NCBI GenBank assembly: GCA_009777715.1
Contig: WRLH01000005.1
Span: 1 to 64,000, forward strand
Length of the DNA stretch: 64,000 nt
Direction of reading: 5' to 3'
Source: Lachnospiraceae bacterium
GTDB lineage: Bacteria; Bacillota; Clostridia; Lachnospirales; Lachnospiraceae
In this document: positions 16,503 through 25,042 of the stretch, one piece after another
Layout: each line of letters begins with the position of its first letter
How positions within the stretch are numbered: the first letter of the stretch is position 1
The notes under the pieces: generated by a model
Seen by the model: only the letters and a program-made list of their open reading frames with translations
What the model was told of the DNA's origin: nothing
Databases searched by the model: none
Program-made: the position numbers and the translations under genes

Positions 16503-17447
16503 ATGGAAATAACAGCAGGATTGGTAAAAGAACTACGTGAGCTTTCCGGGGCCGGAATGATGGATTGCAAAAAGGCGCTTAGTGAGTGTAACGGAAATAT
16601 AGAAGAAGCAATGGAGTATTTGCGCAAAAACGGACAAGCAAAGGCTGAAAAAAAAGCCAGCCGGATTGCCGCCGAGGGAATCTGCCGGATTGCAACGAAG
16701 TCTGACACCGTCGCCGCCGTGGTCGAAGTTAATTCAGAAACGGATTTTGTCGCCAAAAACGAAGAATTTCAAGATTTTGTCATGAATGTTGCTTTAGTTG
16801 CCACAGAAACTAACGTTACCAACATCGACACTTTCTTAACCGAAGCTTGGCCGGAAGACACATCAAAAACGATTAAAGAAGTCCTGATTGAAAAAATCGC
16901 CAGAATCGGTGAAAACCTTAGCATCCGCCGCTTTGAAAAAGTTGTGGCAGCTGATGGAATGGTTGCTTCTTATGTGCATGGCGGCGGAAAAATCGGCGTC
17001 ATCATCGAAGCAAAAACAGATGTCATTAATGAAAATATCAAAGAAGCGTTAACGAATTTGGCAATGCAAGTAGCAGCAATGTCGCCGCTTCATGTTTCGA
17101 CTGACGAAATATCAGAGGAATACAAGGCGAAAGAAAAAGAAATTTTACTGGCCCAAGCCTTGCTTGAAAATTCACAGTTGCCGGAACAAAAGCAAAAATC
17201 ACAAGAAATAATCGAAAAAATGATGATTGGCCGCTTGGCAAAACAGCTAAAAGAAATCTGTCTTCTTGAGCAGGTTTATGTCCGCGCCGAAGACGGCAAG
17301 CAAACTGTTGGCCAATACGTCTTAGCTACGGCCAAAGCAAATGGCGCAAATCTTTCCATTAAGCGTTTCGTCCGCTTTGAAACCGGAGAGGGCCTAGAGA
17401 AAAAAAGTGAAGACTTTGCCGCCGAAGTAGCAAAGCAGATGGGTTAA
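16503..17447 (+). CDS. tsf: Translation elongation factor Ts
   Basis: 314 residues. The N-terminal UBA-like domain ends in LRELSGAGMMDCKKALSECNG; the TDFVAKN motif (about residue 80) is the EF-Tu-contacting core signature. It exchanges GDP on EF-Tu. AAAGGAA lies 8 bases before the ATG. A terminator follows at 17470. In many Bacillota pyrH-frr come next; here they are 14.5 kb downstream. Confidence 0.98.
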   Translation: MEITAGLVKELRELSGAGMMDCKKALSECNGNIEEAMEYLRKNGQAKAEKKASRIAAEGICRIATKSDTVAAVVEVNSETDFVAKNEEFQDFVMNVALVATETNVTNIDTFLTEAWPEDTSKTIKEVLIEKIARIGENLSIRRFEKVVAADGMVASYVHGGGKIGVIIEAKTDVINENIKEALTNLAMQVAAMSPLHVSTDEISEEYKAKEKEILLAQALLENSQLPEQKQKSQEIIEKMMIGRLAKQLKEICLLEQVYVRAEDGKQTVGQYVLATAKANGANLSIKRFVRFETGEGLEKKSEDFAAEVAKQMG

Positions 17448-17469
17448 TTACTTATTTATCGTAAAGACT

Positions 17470-17510
17470 AAAGCTGTTACGTACATGGTTTGTATGTAGC
17501 AGCTTTCTCT
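17470..17510 (+). terminator. Terminator of rpsB-tsf
   Basis: Arms AAAGCTGTTACGTAC and GTATGTAGCAGCTTT (two G-T pairs) with a short loop, followed by a CTCTT run. Confidence 0.8.
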
Positions 17511-17519
17511 TATCCATAA

Positions 17520-17640
17520 GATTGCGGCTCGGAGGCCGCAATGACACGGCCGCCATTGCTGAAAGCCGCCATTGCTGAAAGCCGCCATTGCTGAAAGCCG
17601 CCATTGCTGAAAGCCGTCATTGCGGGCTTGACCCGCAATC
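17520..17640. repeat. Palindromic repeat array with 16-bp tandem expansion
   Basis: A palindrome (arms GATTGCGGC and GCCGCAATGAC, 17520-17545), then four exact 16-bp units GCCGCCATTGCTGAAA (17549-17612), then a second palindrome (arms GTCATTGCGGG and CCCGCAATC, 17616-17640). The tandem units look like expansion of part of the dispersed repeat; they have no spacers, so this is not CRISPR. Confidence 0.85.
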
Positions 17641-17658
17641 CCTACAGGAGAAACCAAC

Positions 17659-18348
17659 ATGAATCAAAAAGACATCCTCATCATCGACGACGACCCCGAC
17701 CTGTCCGCGATTACCGCGGATCTGTTAAATGACAACGGTTATCAAACGGACTTAGCCGCCGACGCAAAAACGGCTTTAAAAATGCTCGCGCAAAATAATT
17801 ACCGCCTAATTCTCCTTGATATCAACCTGCCGGACAAAACAGGCTTTGAACTATGTGAAAATCTACGCAAAACTACCGATATCCCGATTATTTTCATTAG
17901 CGCAAGGACAAGCGACACCGACAAAATAACTGGCCTTGACATTGGCGGCGATGATTATGTTCCGAAACCCTATTCGCTTTATGAGCTTCTTTCGCGCATA
18001 AAAGCGCATTTACGCCGCTCATATGAGATGGATGCCGAAAGTGAACGGTTTTGCTTCGGCAATGTTTCGGTTGACTTAAAAGCAAGAAGCGTTACCAAAA
18101 ACGAAATTCCGGTTGAACTTTCCGCCAAGGAATTTGACTTGCTTATGTTATTGATTAAGCATAAAAACAAAGCAGTCACAAAAGATGATCTGCTTAACCA
18201 GATTTGGGGAGCATACAGCGAAACAGAGCCGCAAACCTTGACCGTGCATATCCGTTGGCTTCGTGAAAAGTTAGAAGACAACCCATCAGAGCCAGTTTTT
18301 ATCAAAACGGTCTGGAGCATTGGCTACAAACTAGAGGTATTTTCATGA
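17659..18348 (+). CDS. OmpR-family response regulator
   Basis: 229 residues: receiver domain (acidic pair at residues 10-12, phospho-acceptor Asp54 in LILLDINLPD, Lys in DYVPKPYS) and a winged-helix output domain (HIRWLREKLEDNP...VWSIGYKLE). It overlaps the kinase gene by 4 bp (ATGA). With the ABC exporter genes downstream it forms a peptide-antibiotic-type sensing and resistance locus, so it likely controls the promoter of the exporter just after 19481. Confidence 0.93.
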   Translation: MNQKDILIIDDDPDLSAITADLLNDNGYQTDLAADAKTALKMLAQNNYRLILLDINLPDKTGFELCENLRKTTDIPIIFISARTSDTDKITGLDIGGDDYVPKPYSLYELLSRIKAHLRRSYEMDAESERFCFGNVSVDLKARSVTKNEIPVELSAKEFDLLMLLIKHKNKAVTKDDLLNQIWGAYSETEPQTLTVHIRWLREKLEDNPSEPVFIKTVWSIGYKLEVFS

Positions 18349-19481
18349 AAGGAAAAATCTTCGGGCTGACGGTTGCTTTTATTTTGGCAATCACGTTCTT
18401 TTTCGGGGGCGTTTTGCTTTATCTTAATCTTGAATTAAATGATTACGAAAAGCAAAAAGCAGGCGAGAGGGCGGTTTTTTTTAATGAAATAACGAATACG
18501 GAAGAGCTTTTCGAAGCCGTCATAAAAGCAGAAGCGTTGTATGATGAGACAACTGTCATTCCTAGTATCAGGCGGCTGATAATTATTTCATATCTTGCTT
18601 GCCTTATTTTTGCCATGATAGTCTTTGCTGGCTGTTATTTTTGGGTAATTAAGCCATTTCTTAAGCTGGAAAGGTTTGCCAAGGAAGTCGCAAGGGGAAA
18701 TCTTGATTTTCCGCTTTTAATTGAGCGGGAAAACATTTTCGGCGAATTTTCATGGGCGTTTGACTTATTGCGGAGCGAGCTTAAAACTGCCCGCGAAAAT
18801 GAGGAATTTTCAAAACAAGAAAACAAAACCTTAATCGCCACGATTTCTCACGACATCAAAACCCCTGTTTCCTCAATCCGGGCATATGCCGAGGGGCTAA
18901 AAAACGGCATGGGAAATTCGCCGGAACGAAGCGGACGCTACTTGGACGTGATTGTACGGAAAGCGGACGAAGTAACAAAACTCACCAATGACTTATTTCT
19001 CCATGCTTTGTCCGACATGGAAAAACTAGAGCTTTTAATCAAGCCCCATCAAGCGGAAACGCTTATAAATGACATTTTCGCCCCTTTTTTTGCGGAGTAC
19101 GGCGGGAAAATAAAAATCACCACCGCCATTCCGGAAGTAACCGTAAACGCAGATGAAAATCGGCTGGCACAGGTTTTTGACAACATCATCACCAACGCTG
19201 TCAAATACGCGCCGGATTCGCCGATTGAAGTTTCTTTTGCGGCTAATGATGATTATTTAAACTGCAAAATCCGCGACTATGGCATGGGAATACCGCCTTT
19301 AGATGTGCCGTTTATTTTTAAGCGGTTTTACCGCGGCGCGAATGCCGGAAACGTTAAAGGTTCGGGGCTTGGGCTTTATATCGTCAAGTATATCATCGAA
19401 AAAAGCGGGGGCTATGTAAGCTTAGATAATACTGAAAAAGGCCTCCTAGTAAATTTTTCGCTAAAACTTTCCGTGATTTAA
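18345..19481 (+). CDS. Sensor histidine kinase
   Basis: 378 residues: membrane spans at about 7-27 and 77-100 enclosing a roughly 50-residue extracellular loop, HAMP region, phospho-acceptor His169 in ISHDIKTP, N box NIITNAVKYAP, G boxes DYGMGIP and GSGLGLYIVKYI. It phosphorylates the upstream regulator. The loop is short, as in kinases that sense through a partner exporter, but longer than in strict intramembrane-sensing kinases. Confidence 0.93.
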   Translation: MKGKIFGLTVAFILAITFFFGGVLLYLNLELNDYEKQKAGERAVFFNEITNTEELFEAVIKAEALYDETTVIPSIRRLIIISYLACLIFAMIVFAGCYFWVIKPFLKLERFAKEVARGNLDFPLLIERENIFGEFSWAFDLLRSELKTARENEEFSKQENKTLIATISHDIKTPVSSIRAYAEGLKNGMGNSPERSGRYLDVIVRKADEVTKLTNDLFLHALSDMEKLELLIKPHQAETLINDIFAPFFAEYGGKIKITTAIPEVTVNADENRLAQVFDNIITNAVKYAPDSPIEVSFAANDDYLNCKIRDYGMGIPPLDVPFIFKRFYRGANAGNVKGSGLGLYIVKYIIEKSGGYVSLDNTEKGLLVNFSLKLSVI

Positions 19482-19538
19482 GGATTTCTTAATAATTGCC
19501 ATGCTAAAGTTAAGACAAAAATTATTAAGGAGAACATT

Positions 19539-20294
19539 ATGAGTAAGATTATTTTATCCGCAAAAGACTTGTGCAAAAGCTACGCAAGCGGCGGATTGCA
19601 AAACCACGTGTTGAAAAATGTTGATTTTGAGCTTCGCGACGGTGAGTTTTGCGTAGTAATGGGAAGCTCGGGCTCGGGGAAGTCAACCCTGCTTTATTGC
19701 CTGTCGGGAATGGACACCGCGACTTCGGGGGAAATTACCTACAAAGACAAGCAATTTGAAAAACTAAATGAGGACAAATTGGCACGTCTGCGCCGGAAAG
19801 ATTTTGGCTTTGTGTTCCAGCAGATGCATCTTGTTGCAAATCTTAGTATTTTTGAAAACATTGCTGTGCCGGGCTATCTTGTTTCCAAGCCCCCAAAAGT
19901 TCATGCAAAAGCCGAGGAATTAATGGAAAAGGTCGGGATTTCGGCTCTTAATAAACGTCTTCCCTCGCAGGTTTCGGGCGGTGAGCAACAAAGGGCAGCA
20001 GTAGCACGGGCATTAATAAATTCGCCGCAGATACTTTTTGCTGACGAACCAACAGGCTCGCTTAATTCCAAAGCCGGCTTGGAAGTGCTTGATATTTTGA
20101 GCGAGTTTAACCGGGGCGGGCAGACGATTCTCATGGTGACACATGACATAAAAGCAGCTATCCGGGCAACCCGTCTTATCTACATCAAAGACGGCAAGCT
20201 TTGCTCCGAGATGGAGATGGGGTTATATCAAGGCGAAAATGAAAAAGCGCGGGAAAGCCAGGTTGTTGCGTGGCTTACTTCGCTGGGATGGTAG
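19539..20294 (+). CDS. ABC transporter ATP-binding protein (LolD/MacB-type)
   Basis: 251 residues: Walker A GSSGSGKST (about residue 40), Q-loop FQQMH, signature VSGGEQQR, Walker B ILFADEPT, H-loop THD. It partners the FtsX-type permease whose gene begins 9 bp after its stop. AAGGAGA precedes the ATG. It is probably in the regulon of the upstream two-component system. Confidence 0.93.
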   Translation: MSKIILSAKDLCKSYASGGLQNHVLKNVDFELRDGEFCVVMGSSGSGKSTLLYCLSGMDTATSGEITYKDKQFEKLNEDKLARLRRKDFGFVFQQMHLVANLSIFENIAVPGYLVSKPPKVHAKAEELMEKVGISALNKRLPSQVSGGEQQRAAVARALINSPQILFADEPTGSLNSKAGLEVLDILSEFNRGGQTILMVTHDIKAAIRATRLIYIKDGKLCSEMEMGLYQGENEKARESQVVAWLTSLGW

Positions 20295-20302
20295 GGGGTG
20301 GC

Positions 20303-22690
20303 ATGATGGCAATTTTAAAACTGGCTTTATCACTCCTTAAAAAACATAAAGCATATGCAATGACTATTTTCTGCTTATCGCTAATTGTTTCGCTCATGCT
20401 GACGGCAGTGCTTACGGTTATTAATCGAACCGCCAATCTGCAAAATGACTCATTCAGCAGTTCGAAAAGCCCTGATTTTATGGTCTTTTTACTGTCAGAA
20501 GATTACGATTTTTCATTGTCTTCTAAGCTTTCGGCGCGTGATGAAGTTAAAAGCGTCAGGGAAAGCGTCGCCGTTTTTGTCATTCGGCAAGAAATTTTAT
20601 TTGCCGGGGCGGCGGCAAAAAATGAAGTCGGCAGCTTTGGGCAAGAAGGGCTGTATATACTTCCTTATCAAATTGAAAACGGCGCATTTAAAATTAAGGG
20701 CAGGCCGGATCAATTGGAAAATATTGGTAAAGGAGAAATTATCCTGCCCTTGCTTTATGAAAACCAGTATTCGCTTATAGAGGGTGATATCATTAATATT
20801 ACCGGAATAGAGTTTAAAATCCTTGGCTTTTTTGAAGACCCGTATTTTGGCTCGCCAATGGTCGGGACAAGGCGGGTCTTTGTTAACAGTGAGGATTTTA
20901 AGCTGCTTAACACCACCGAAAACAGGTCGGTTGGCTGCTTGTTCATCGACTTAAATTCACAAATGGGCGATCATGATTATGGTGAAAATTTACGCAGCTT
21001 AACCTCAAATGCTTTTTATGGGGAAGAAGATGTATTTGTGGTTACGAAAGCAGAAATAAGGCAATTTGCGATGCTGGTCCCTGATCTGGTGGCGGCGATT
21101 CTGTTTGCGTTTACGCTTTTATCACTTGTGATTACGCTTTATGTGCTTCGTTATGCTGTCCTTTCCGGAGTTGAGGGGAACTACGTGACGCTGGGCGTGT
21201 TTAAGGCAATTGGTTTTATAGGCAGGCAGATTCGCATTGCCATTATGCTAAAATACGCGCTGATTTGTGCTATTGGCGCAGTCCTTGGCGTTTTTCTGTC
21301 AATTCCGGCAATTCCTTTATTCGGCGGGATTCTGATGGACGCGGCCGGGCTGATTTGGAGCGGAAGTGTGTGGCTTTCCGGAGCTTTGCTTGTTATTGTG
21401 GCTATTTTTGCCTTAATCGGCTTAATTACCTTTATGAATACCAATAAAATAAAGAAAATTTCGCCTGTCCGCGCCATTTCGTTTGGCCATGCGCCAGTTT
21501 ACTTTGCGAAAAGGTTAAACCTTTCATTAAAGCGGCTTTCATGTCTTCCGCTTAACCTTAAAATGGCGTTAAAGCAAATGCTCACCCGCCGCAAGCAATA
21601 CACGGTTCTTTTGATTATCGCCACGCTCCTTGCTTTTATGGTGATTCTGATGGGCAGCATTTCCGGCCTTTTTGATAATGATGATACTGCGCTTTATGTT
21701 TTTGGCAATCCGCAGTTCGATTTTTCGCTTAGCGTAAGGGCAACCGATGATGACGGTGATTTTTATCAAAAATTTGACGAACTGACCGCCGAATTCGCGG
21801 AAAAATATGATGCGGTAGTTTATGATATTGCGGAATCCTATACCGTTCTTGAAAATACAAGAGTTGCATTGGTATGTTTTGAGCCTTTTGATGGCATTGG
21901 GATGATTGAGCCGCTTAAAGGAAGATTCCCCCAATATGAAAATGAGCTGGCACTTTCCCCGGTTATGGAACTTCAATTCGAAAAAACGATTGGCGACACC
22001 GTTATCATCACCAAGCCGGACGGCGAGGAAGTCCCTTTTATCGTGGTGGGCATCGTTCAGAGCATCCGTGACATAGGAGTTAACTCCACAATCGGAATAT
22101 CCGGGGCAAAGCGGCTGAACCCTGATTTTTCCGCTTCAAACCGCGGTTTTATCCTGCCTGCTAATTTGACGGTAAAAGAAAGGGAAACGATTGTTGATGA
22201 AGTTATTGAAAAGTATGAAAGTGACGATTTTAGCGTGATGTCAAAAGATGTTTTCTTTGGGCAGCTGCTTGATTCAATCAGGGCGGTCTTGTCTCCGGCA
22301 ACAGCGGTTGCCTATGCCTTGGCGGTTGTCCTTGTCGCCTTGATTACATTCCTGCTTTCAATGATTGCCATTTACCGCGAAAATACCGATATAGGCATTT
22401 TTAAGTCAATTGGCTTTACTTCGGGGCAGCTTCGTATTCAATTCGCCCTGCGGTTTTTATTGATTTCCCTTATCGGCGGCTTGTTTGGGATTATCCTCAA
22501 TCTTGTTGCCGGCAATTATTTACTTTCGCTTATTTTCGGGCTTTTCGGCGTGCCGAAGGTCAGCCTAAGCCCCGGAGCTTTTGAATTGATGTTCCCGGTT
22601 GTGCTTGTTTCAATAATTGCGCTTCTGGCCGCATTTTTGGTTTCTGGGCGGATAAAGCAGGTTTCGGGCCGGGTGCTGGTGGCGGAATAA
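20303..22690 (+). CDS. FtsX/MacB-type ABC permease, two FtsX domains
   Basis: 795 residues from the ATG at 20303 (AGGGGGTG upstream; an in-frame ATG at 20270 lies inside the ATPase gene and lacks a site). One N-terminal span, a large extracellular domain, three spans (FtsX domain at about 265-390), then a second span-domain-three-span unit ending in FLVSGRIKQVSGRVLVAE. The duplicated layout fits exporters of peptides or lipoproteins controlled by two-component systems, rather than the BceB type with its single large loop between TM7 and TM8. Confidence 0.85.
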   Translation: MMAILKLALSLLKKHKAYAMTIFCLSLIVSLMLTAVLTVINRTANLQNDSFSSSKSPDFMVFLLSEDYDFSLSSKLSARDEVKSVRESVAVFVIRQEILFAGAAAKNEVGSFGQEGLYILPYQIENGAFKIKGRPDQLENIGKGEIILPLLYENQYSLIEGDIINITGIEFKILGFFEDPYFGSPMVGTRRVFVNSEDFKLLNTTENRSVGCLFIDLNSQMGDHDYGENLRSLTSNAFYGEEDVFVVTKAEIRQFAMLVPDLVAAILFAFTLLSLVITLYVLRYAVLSGVEGNYVTLGVFKAIGFIGRQIRIAIMLKYALICAIGAVLGVFLSIPAIPLFGGILMDAAGLIWSGSVWLSGALLVIVAIFALIGLITFMNTNKIKKISPVRAISFGHAPVYFAKRLNLSLKRLSCLPLNLKMALKQMLTRRKQYTVLLIIATLLAFMVILMGSISGLFDNDDTALYVFGNPQFDFSLSVRATDDDGDFYQKFDELTAEFAEKYDAVVYDIAESYTVLENTRVALVCFEPFDGIGMIEPLKGRFPQYENELALSPVMELQFEKTIGDTVIITKPDGEEVPFIVVGIVQSIRDIGVNSTIGISGAKRLNPDFSASNRGFILPANLTVKERETIVDEVIEKYESDDFSVMSKDVFFGQLLDSIRAVLSPATAVAYALAVVLVALITFLLSMIAIYRENTDIGIFKSIGFTSGQLRIQFALRFLLISLIGGLFGIILNLVAGNYLLSLIFGLFGVPKVSLSPGAFELMFPVVLVSIIALLAAFLVSGRIKQVSGRVLVAE

Positions 22691-22699
22691 GGATGGCAG

Positions 22700-22794
22700 G
22701 ATTGCGGCTCGGGGCCGCAATGACTCGAATCTGTCATTGCGGACTCTGCTCCGCAATCCCTCGCTCCCGTCATTGCGGACTCTGCTCCGCAATC
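22700..22794. repeat. 95-bp composite palindromic repeat, left copy flanking defence pair
   Basis: Three palindromes in series: one with the GGCTCGGGGCC centre and two with arms GTCATTGCGGA and TCCGCAATC. A near-identical direct copy (about 4 mismatches in 95) lies at 24826-24920, on the other side of the RloA/RloB-like genes. Confidence 0.88.
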
Positions 22795-22836
22795 TCTCAG
22801 AAATAATTGATTTAGAGATTTTTTCTCCAAAAACAC

Positions 22837-22864
22837 TTGCTTTTTATAATTAATATGCTAGAAT
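22837..22864 (+). promoter_or_regulatory. Promoter of AbiL/RloAB-like pair
   Basis: -35 TTGCTT (22837-22842), 16-bp spacer, -10 TAGAAT (22859-22864), 55 bp before the ATG; the ribosome site is CCGGAGGA. Confidence 0.6.
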
Positions 22865-22919
22865 AGTGGTATTCCATTAAATAAATAAGGTATATGAAGT
22901 AACCGGAGGACACCAATCA

Positions 22920-24116
22920 ATGCTGTTGCAATTCAAATTCGCGAATTACCGCTCTTTTGCCGATGAAACAGTATTTAACATGACCGCAGCGCCGATTCGC
23001 GAGCATAAGAATAGCTTGCTTTGCCAGAATGGGGTAAAAGTCCTGCCTGTAGCCGCGCTTTATGGGGCAAACGCCTCAGGCAAGTCTTCATTTTTTAGGG
23101 CGTTTGATTCTATGTGCAGTTTAGTCAAAGGGTCTTGTGAAGAAGAGTTGATAAAAGCTTATGCCAATGCGTTTACATTTTCCGCCATTTATGCAAAAAA
23201 ACCAATCGAGTATGAAGTAAGTTTAGCGTTCAACGAATATGAGTACCGTTATGGTTTTGAGCATAATAGTGAAAAAATCTTATGCGAATACTTATATAAG
23301 AAAAAGCTTAGTGTTAATAATACGATTGAAAAAATTATTTTTGAGCGGGTGGGAAAAAAAGTAATCTGTAATGCCAATGCCGCAATCAAAAAAGAAGTCG
23401 GATACTGCGCTTCAATGTGCCCCGGACATTCACTTATGCTGACTGACTTGGGGCGGCGCGGTAAAATTAGCGAAATTAAAAAGATTTTTGATTGGTTTGG
23501 ATTAATTGCCGTTTCAATTTTTGGCGGTTATGTCGGAGAAGTGCCGGCAAATATTTTTCAGGGAGATACTCCATATTTAACCGCATTACGAAAAAAGTCA
23601 ATTAGCCTTATTAGTGAAATTGATAAAGGCATCGCCGCTATCATACCTGTAAAAAATGAGAGTGATGAAAATTATGTCTTAAAATCCATTCATAAATATG
23701 ACGGCAAGGAAATCGAAGTTCCTTTCATGATTGAGTCTGATGGGACAAAAAAATTATTAACGCTTGCTTATTCGGCATTTGGGGCGCTTGATTGCGGCGG
23801 TTATTTATTTATTGATGAGCTTGACACAAAGCTGCACCCGCTTTTATTGCGCAAAATTGTCCATATGTTTAAGAACAAGGATATCAATAAACATGGAGCC
23901 CAGCTGGTCTTTTCTGCCCACAATATTATTAACCTTGATTCTTCGGATTTACGGCGTGATGAGATTTGGTTTGTCGAAAAAAATAACCATAAATCCACTA
24001 TTTTTTCTTTATATGATTATGAAGATGATGGCGGCGGTGATATTCGTTCGGACTTGGATTACGGTAAACATTATTTGCTGGGGCGTTTTGGCGCAATTCC
24101 CTTTAAAGACTCTTAA
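22920..24116 (+). CDS. AAA ATPase, RloA/AbiLi-like defence protein
   Basis: 398 residues of the AAA_15/OLD-like ATPase class. N-terminal MLLQFKFANYRSFADE, Walker A GANASGKSS (Lys55), and late LFIDELDTKLHPLL (Walker B) followed by QLVFSAHN. Such ATPases pair with a TOPRIM-like nuclease; here the next gene encodes an RloB protein, giving the layout of AbiL (abortive infection) and RloAB. Anti-phage function is inferred from the pairing. The cassette is bracketed by two 95-bp repeats. Confidence 0.85.
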   Translation: MLLQFKFANYRSFADETVFNMTAAPIREHKNSLLCQNGVKVLPVAALYGANASGKSSFFRAFDSMCSLVKGSCEEELIKAYANAFTFSAIYAKKPIEYEVSLAFNEYEYRYGFEHNSEKILCEYLYKKKLSVNNTIEKIIFERVGKKVICNANAAIKKEVGYCASMCPGHSLMLTDLGRRGKISEIKKIFDWFGLIAVSIFGGYVGEVPANIFQGDTPYLTALRKKSISLISEIDKGIAAIIPVKNESDENYVLKSIHKYDGKEIEVPFMIESDGTKKLLTLAYSAFGALDCGGYLFIDELDTKLHPLLLRKIVHMFKNKDINKHGAQLVFSAHNIINLDSSDLRRDEIWFVEKNNHKSTIFSLYDYEDDGGGDIRSDLDYGKHYLLGRFGAIPFKDS

Positions 24117-24121
24117 GGAGT

Positions 24122-24811
24122 ATGGATATAGTGGCAGAGCAGTTATTTAAAAAACAGAAATCGGTAAGAAAAAAGCGCGACAGCCAAAAACGAAAGCAAT
24201 TATCCGAAACATGGCTATTTATTTGCGAGGGTGAAAAGACAGAACCCAACTATATAAAGACCTTGGTTAAGTATGCCAATGAAAAAACCAAAGTTTCTCA
24301 CCTAAAAATTAAAATCGTCGGCACAGGCCTAAGCACGGTGAACCTGGTAAATAAAGCAGACGCCCTGATGGCAGCGGTTGATGATTTTAATATTAAAACA
24401 GATATCCCTTATGGCAAAGTTTTTATTGTCTTTGATAAAGATTCTTTCAAGGATTCAGATTTCAATAACGCGGTTTCGATGGCAAAGGCGCGGAAAAATC
24501 ATTTTCCAATTTGGTCTAATGAGTGCTTTGAATTATGGTATCTTCTTCATTATGATTATTTTGATAGCGATATTGGCAGAGATACATATTTCAAGAAGCT
24601 AAGCGAATATTTGAAAATAAAGAATTACGAAGAAAAAAAGTCGCTGGATGTCTTTTCGCAGATAGCGGAAAAAACCGGAATAGCATTAAAAAACGCTGAC
24701 AGATTAAACGGGAATTATCATGACAAAATTCCGCCAGCAAAAAGAGTTCCATCTACGCAAATGCCGATTCTAATCCGTGAGCTTGAAGAGCGGCTTAAGA
24801 TAGTATTTTAA
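24122..24811 (+). CDS. RloB-family protein, TOPRIM-like putative nuclease (AbiLii-like)
   Basis: 229 residues. WLFICEGEKTEPNYIKTL (Glu36) is the RloB signature; IVFDKDSF (Asp105, Asp107) supplies the DxD of a TOPRIM-like metal site. It follows the ATPase gene by 5 bp. The ATG at 24122 is only 1 base from AAGGAG, so the GTG at 24131 (10 bases away) may be the true start. Probably the effector of the pair, held in check or loaded by the ATPase; this mechanism is inference from the PARIS and OLD families. Confidence 0.85.
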   Translation: MDIVAEQLFKKQKSVRKKRDSQKRKQLSETWLFICEGEKTEPNYIKTLVKYANEKTKVSHLKIKIVGTGLSTVNLVNKADALMAAVDDFNIKTDIPYGKVFIVFDKDSFKDSDFNNAVSMAKARKNHFPIWSNECFELWYLLHYDYFDSDIGRDTYFKKLSEYLKIKNYEEKKSLDVFSQIAEKTGIALKNADRLNGNYHDKIPPAKRVPSTQMPILIRELEERLKIVF

Positions 24812-24825
24812 TCCCCCCCTTGTGA

Positions 24826-24920
24826 GATTGCGGCTCGGGGCCGCAATGACTCAAACCTGTCATTGCGGACTCTGTTCCGCAATCCCTCGCTCCCGTCATT
24901 GCGGACTTTGCTCCGCAATC
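24826..24920. repeat. 95-bp composite palindromic repeat, right copy
   Basis: Direct copy of 22700-22794, same order of three palindromes and the same CCTCGCTCCC linker. The pair encloses only the two defence genes and their promoter. Confidence 0.88.
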
Positions 24921-24964
24921 TCCCCCAGTTCATAAAATTTTCATACTTTTTTCGTCCCAGTTTA

Positions 24965-24992
24965 TTGACAAATTAAAAAAAAGCTTTATAGT
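24965..24992 (+). promoter_or_regulatory. Promoter of MacAB-like operon
   Basis: -35 TTGACA (24965-24970), 16-bp spacer, -10 TATAGT (24987-24992), 51 bp before the adaptor gene. Confidence 0.7.
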
Positions 24993-25042
24993 GGTAGTAT
25001 GAGCAAATTTTTTTAAGGGGCAGGTAAGGTTTAGGAAAACTT

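Noticed and set aside
17549-17612. CRISPR-like array
   Set aside because: Units are contiguous 16-mers with no spacers and no cas genes.
20270-20302. Upstream start of the 795-residue permease
   Set aside because: It lies inside the ATPase gene without a ribosome site; the ATG at 20303 has AGGGGGTG.
22920-24811. PARIS system
   Set aside because: The ATPase class is similar but the second gene has the RloB signature, not the DUF4435 pattern of AriB.
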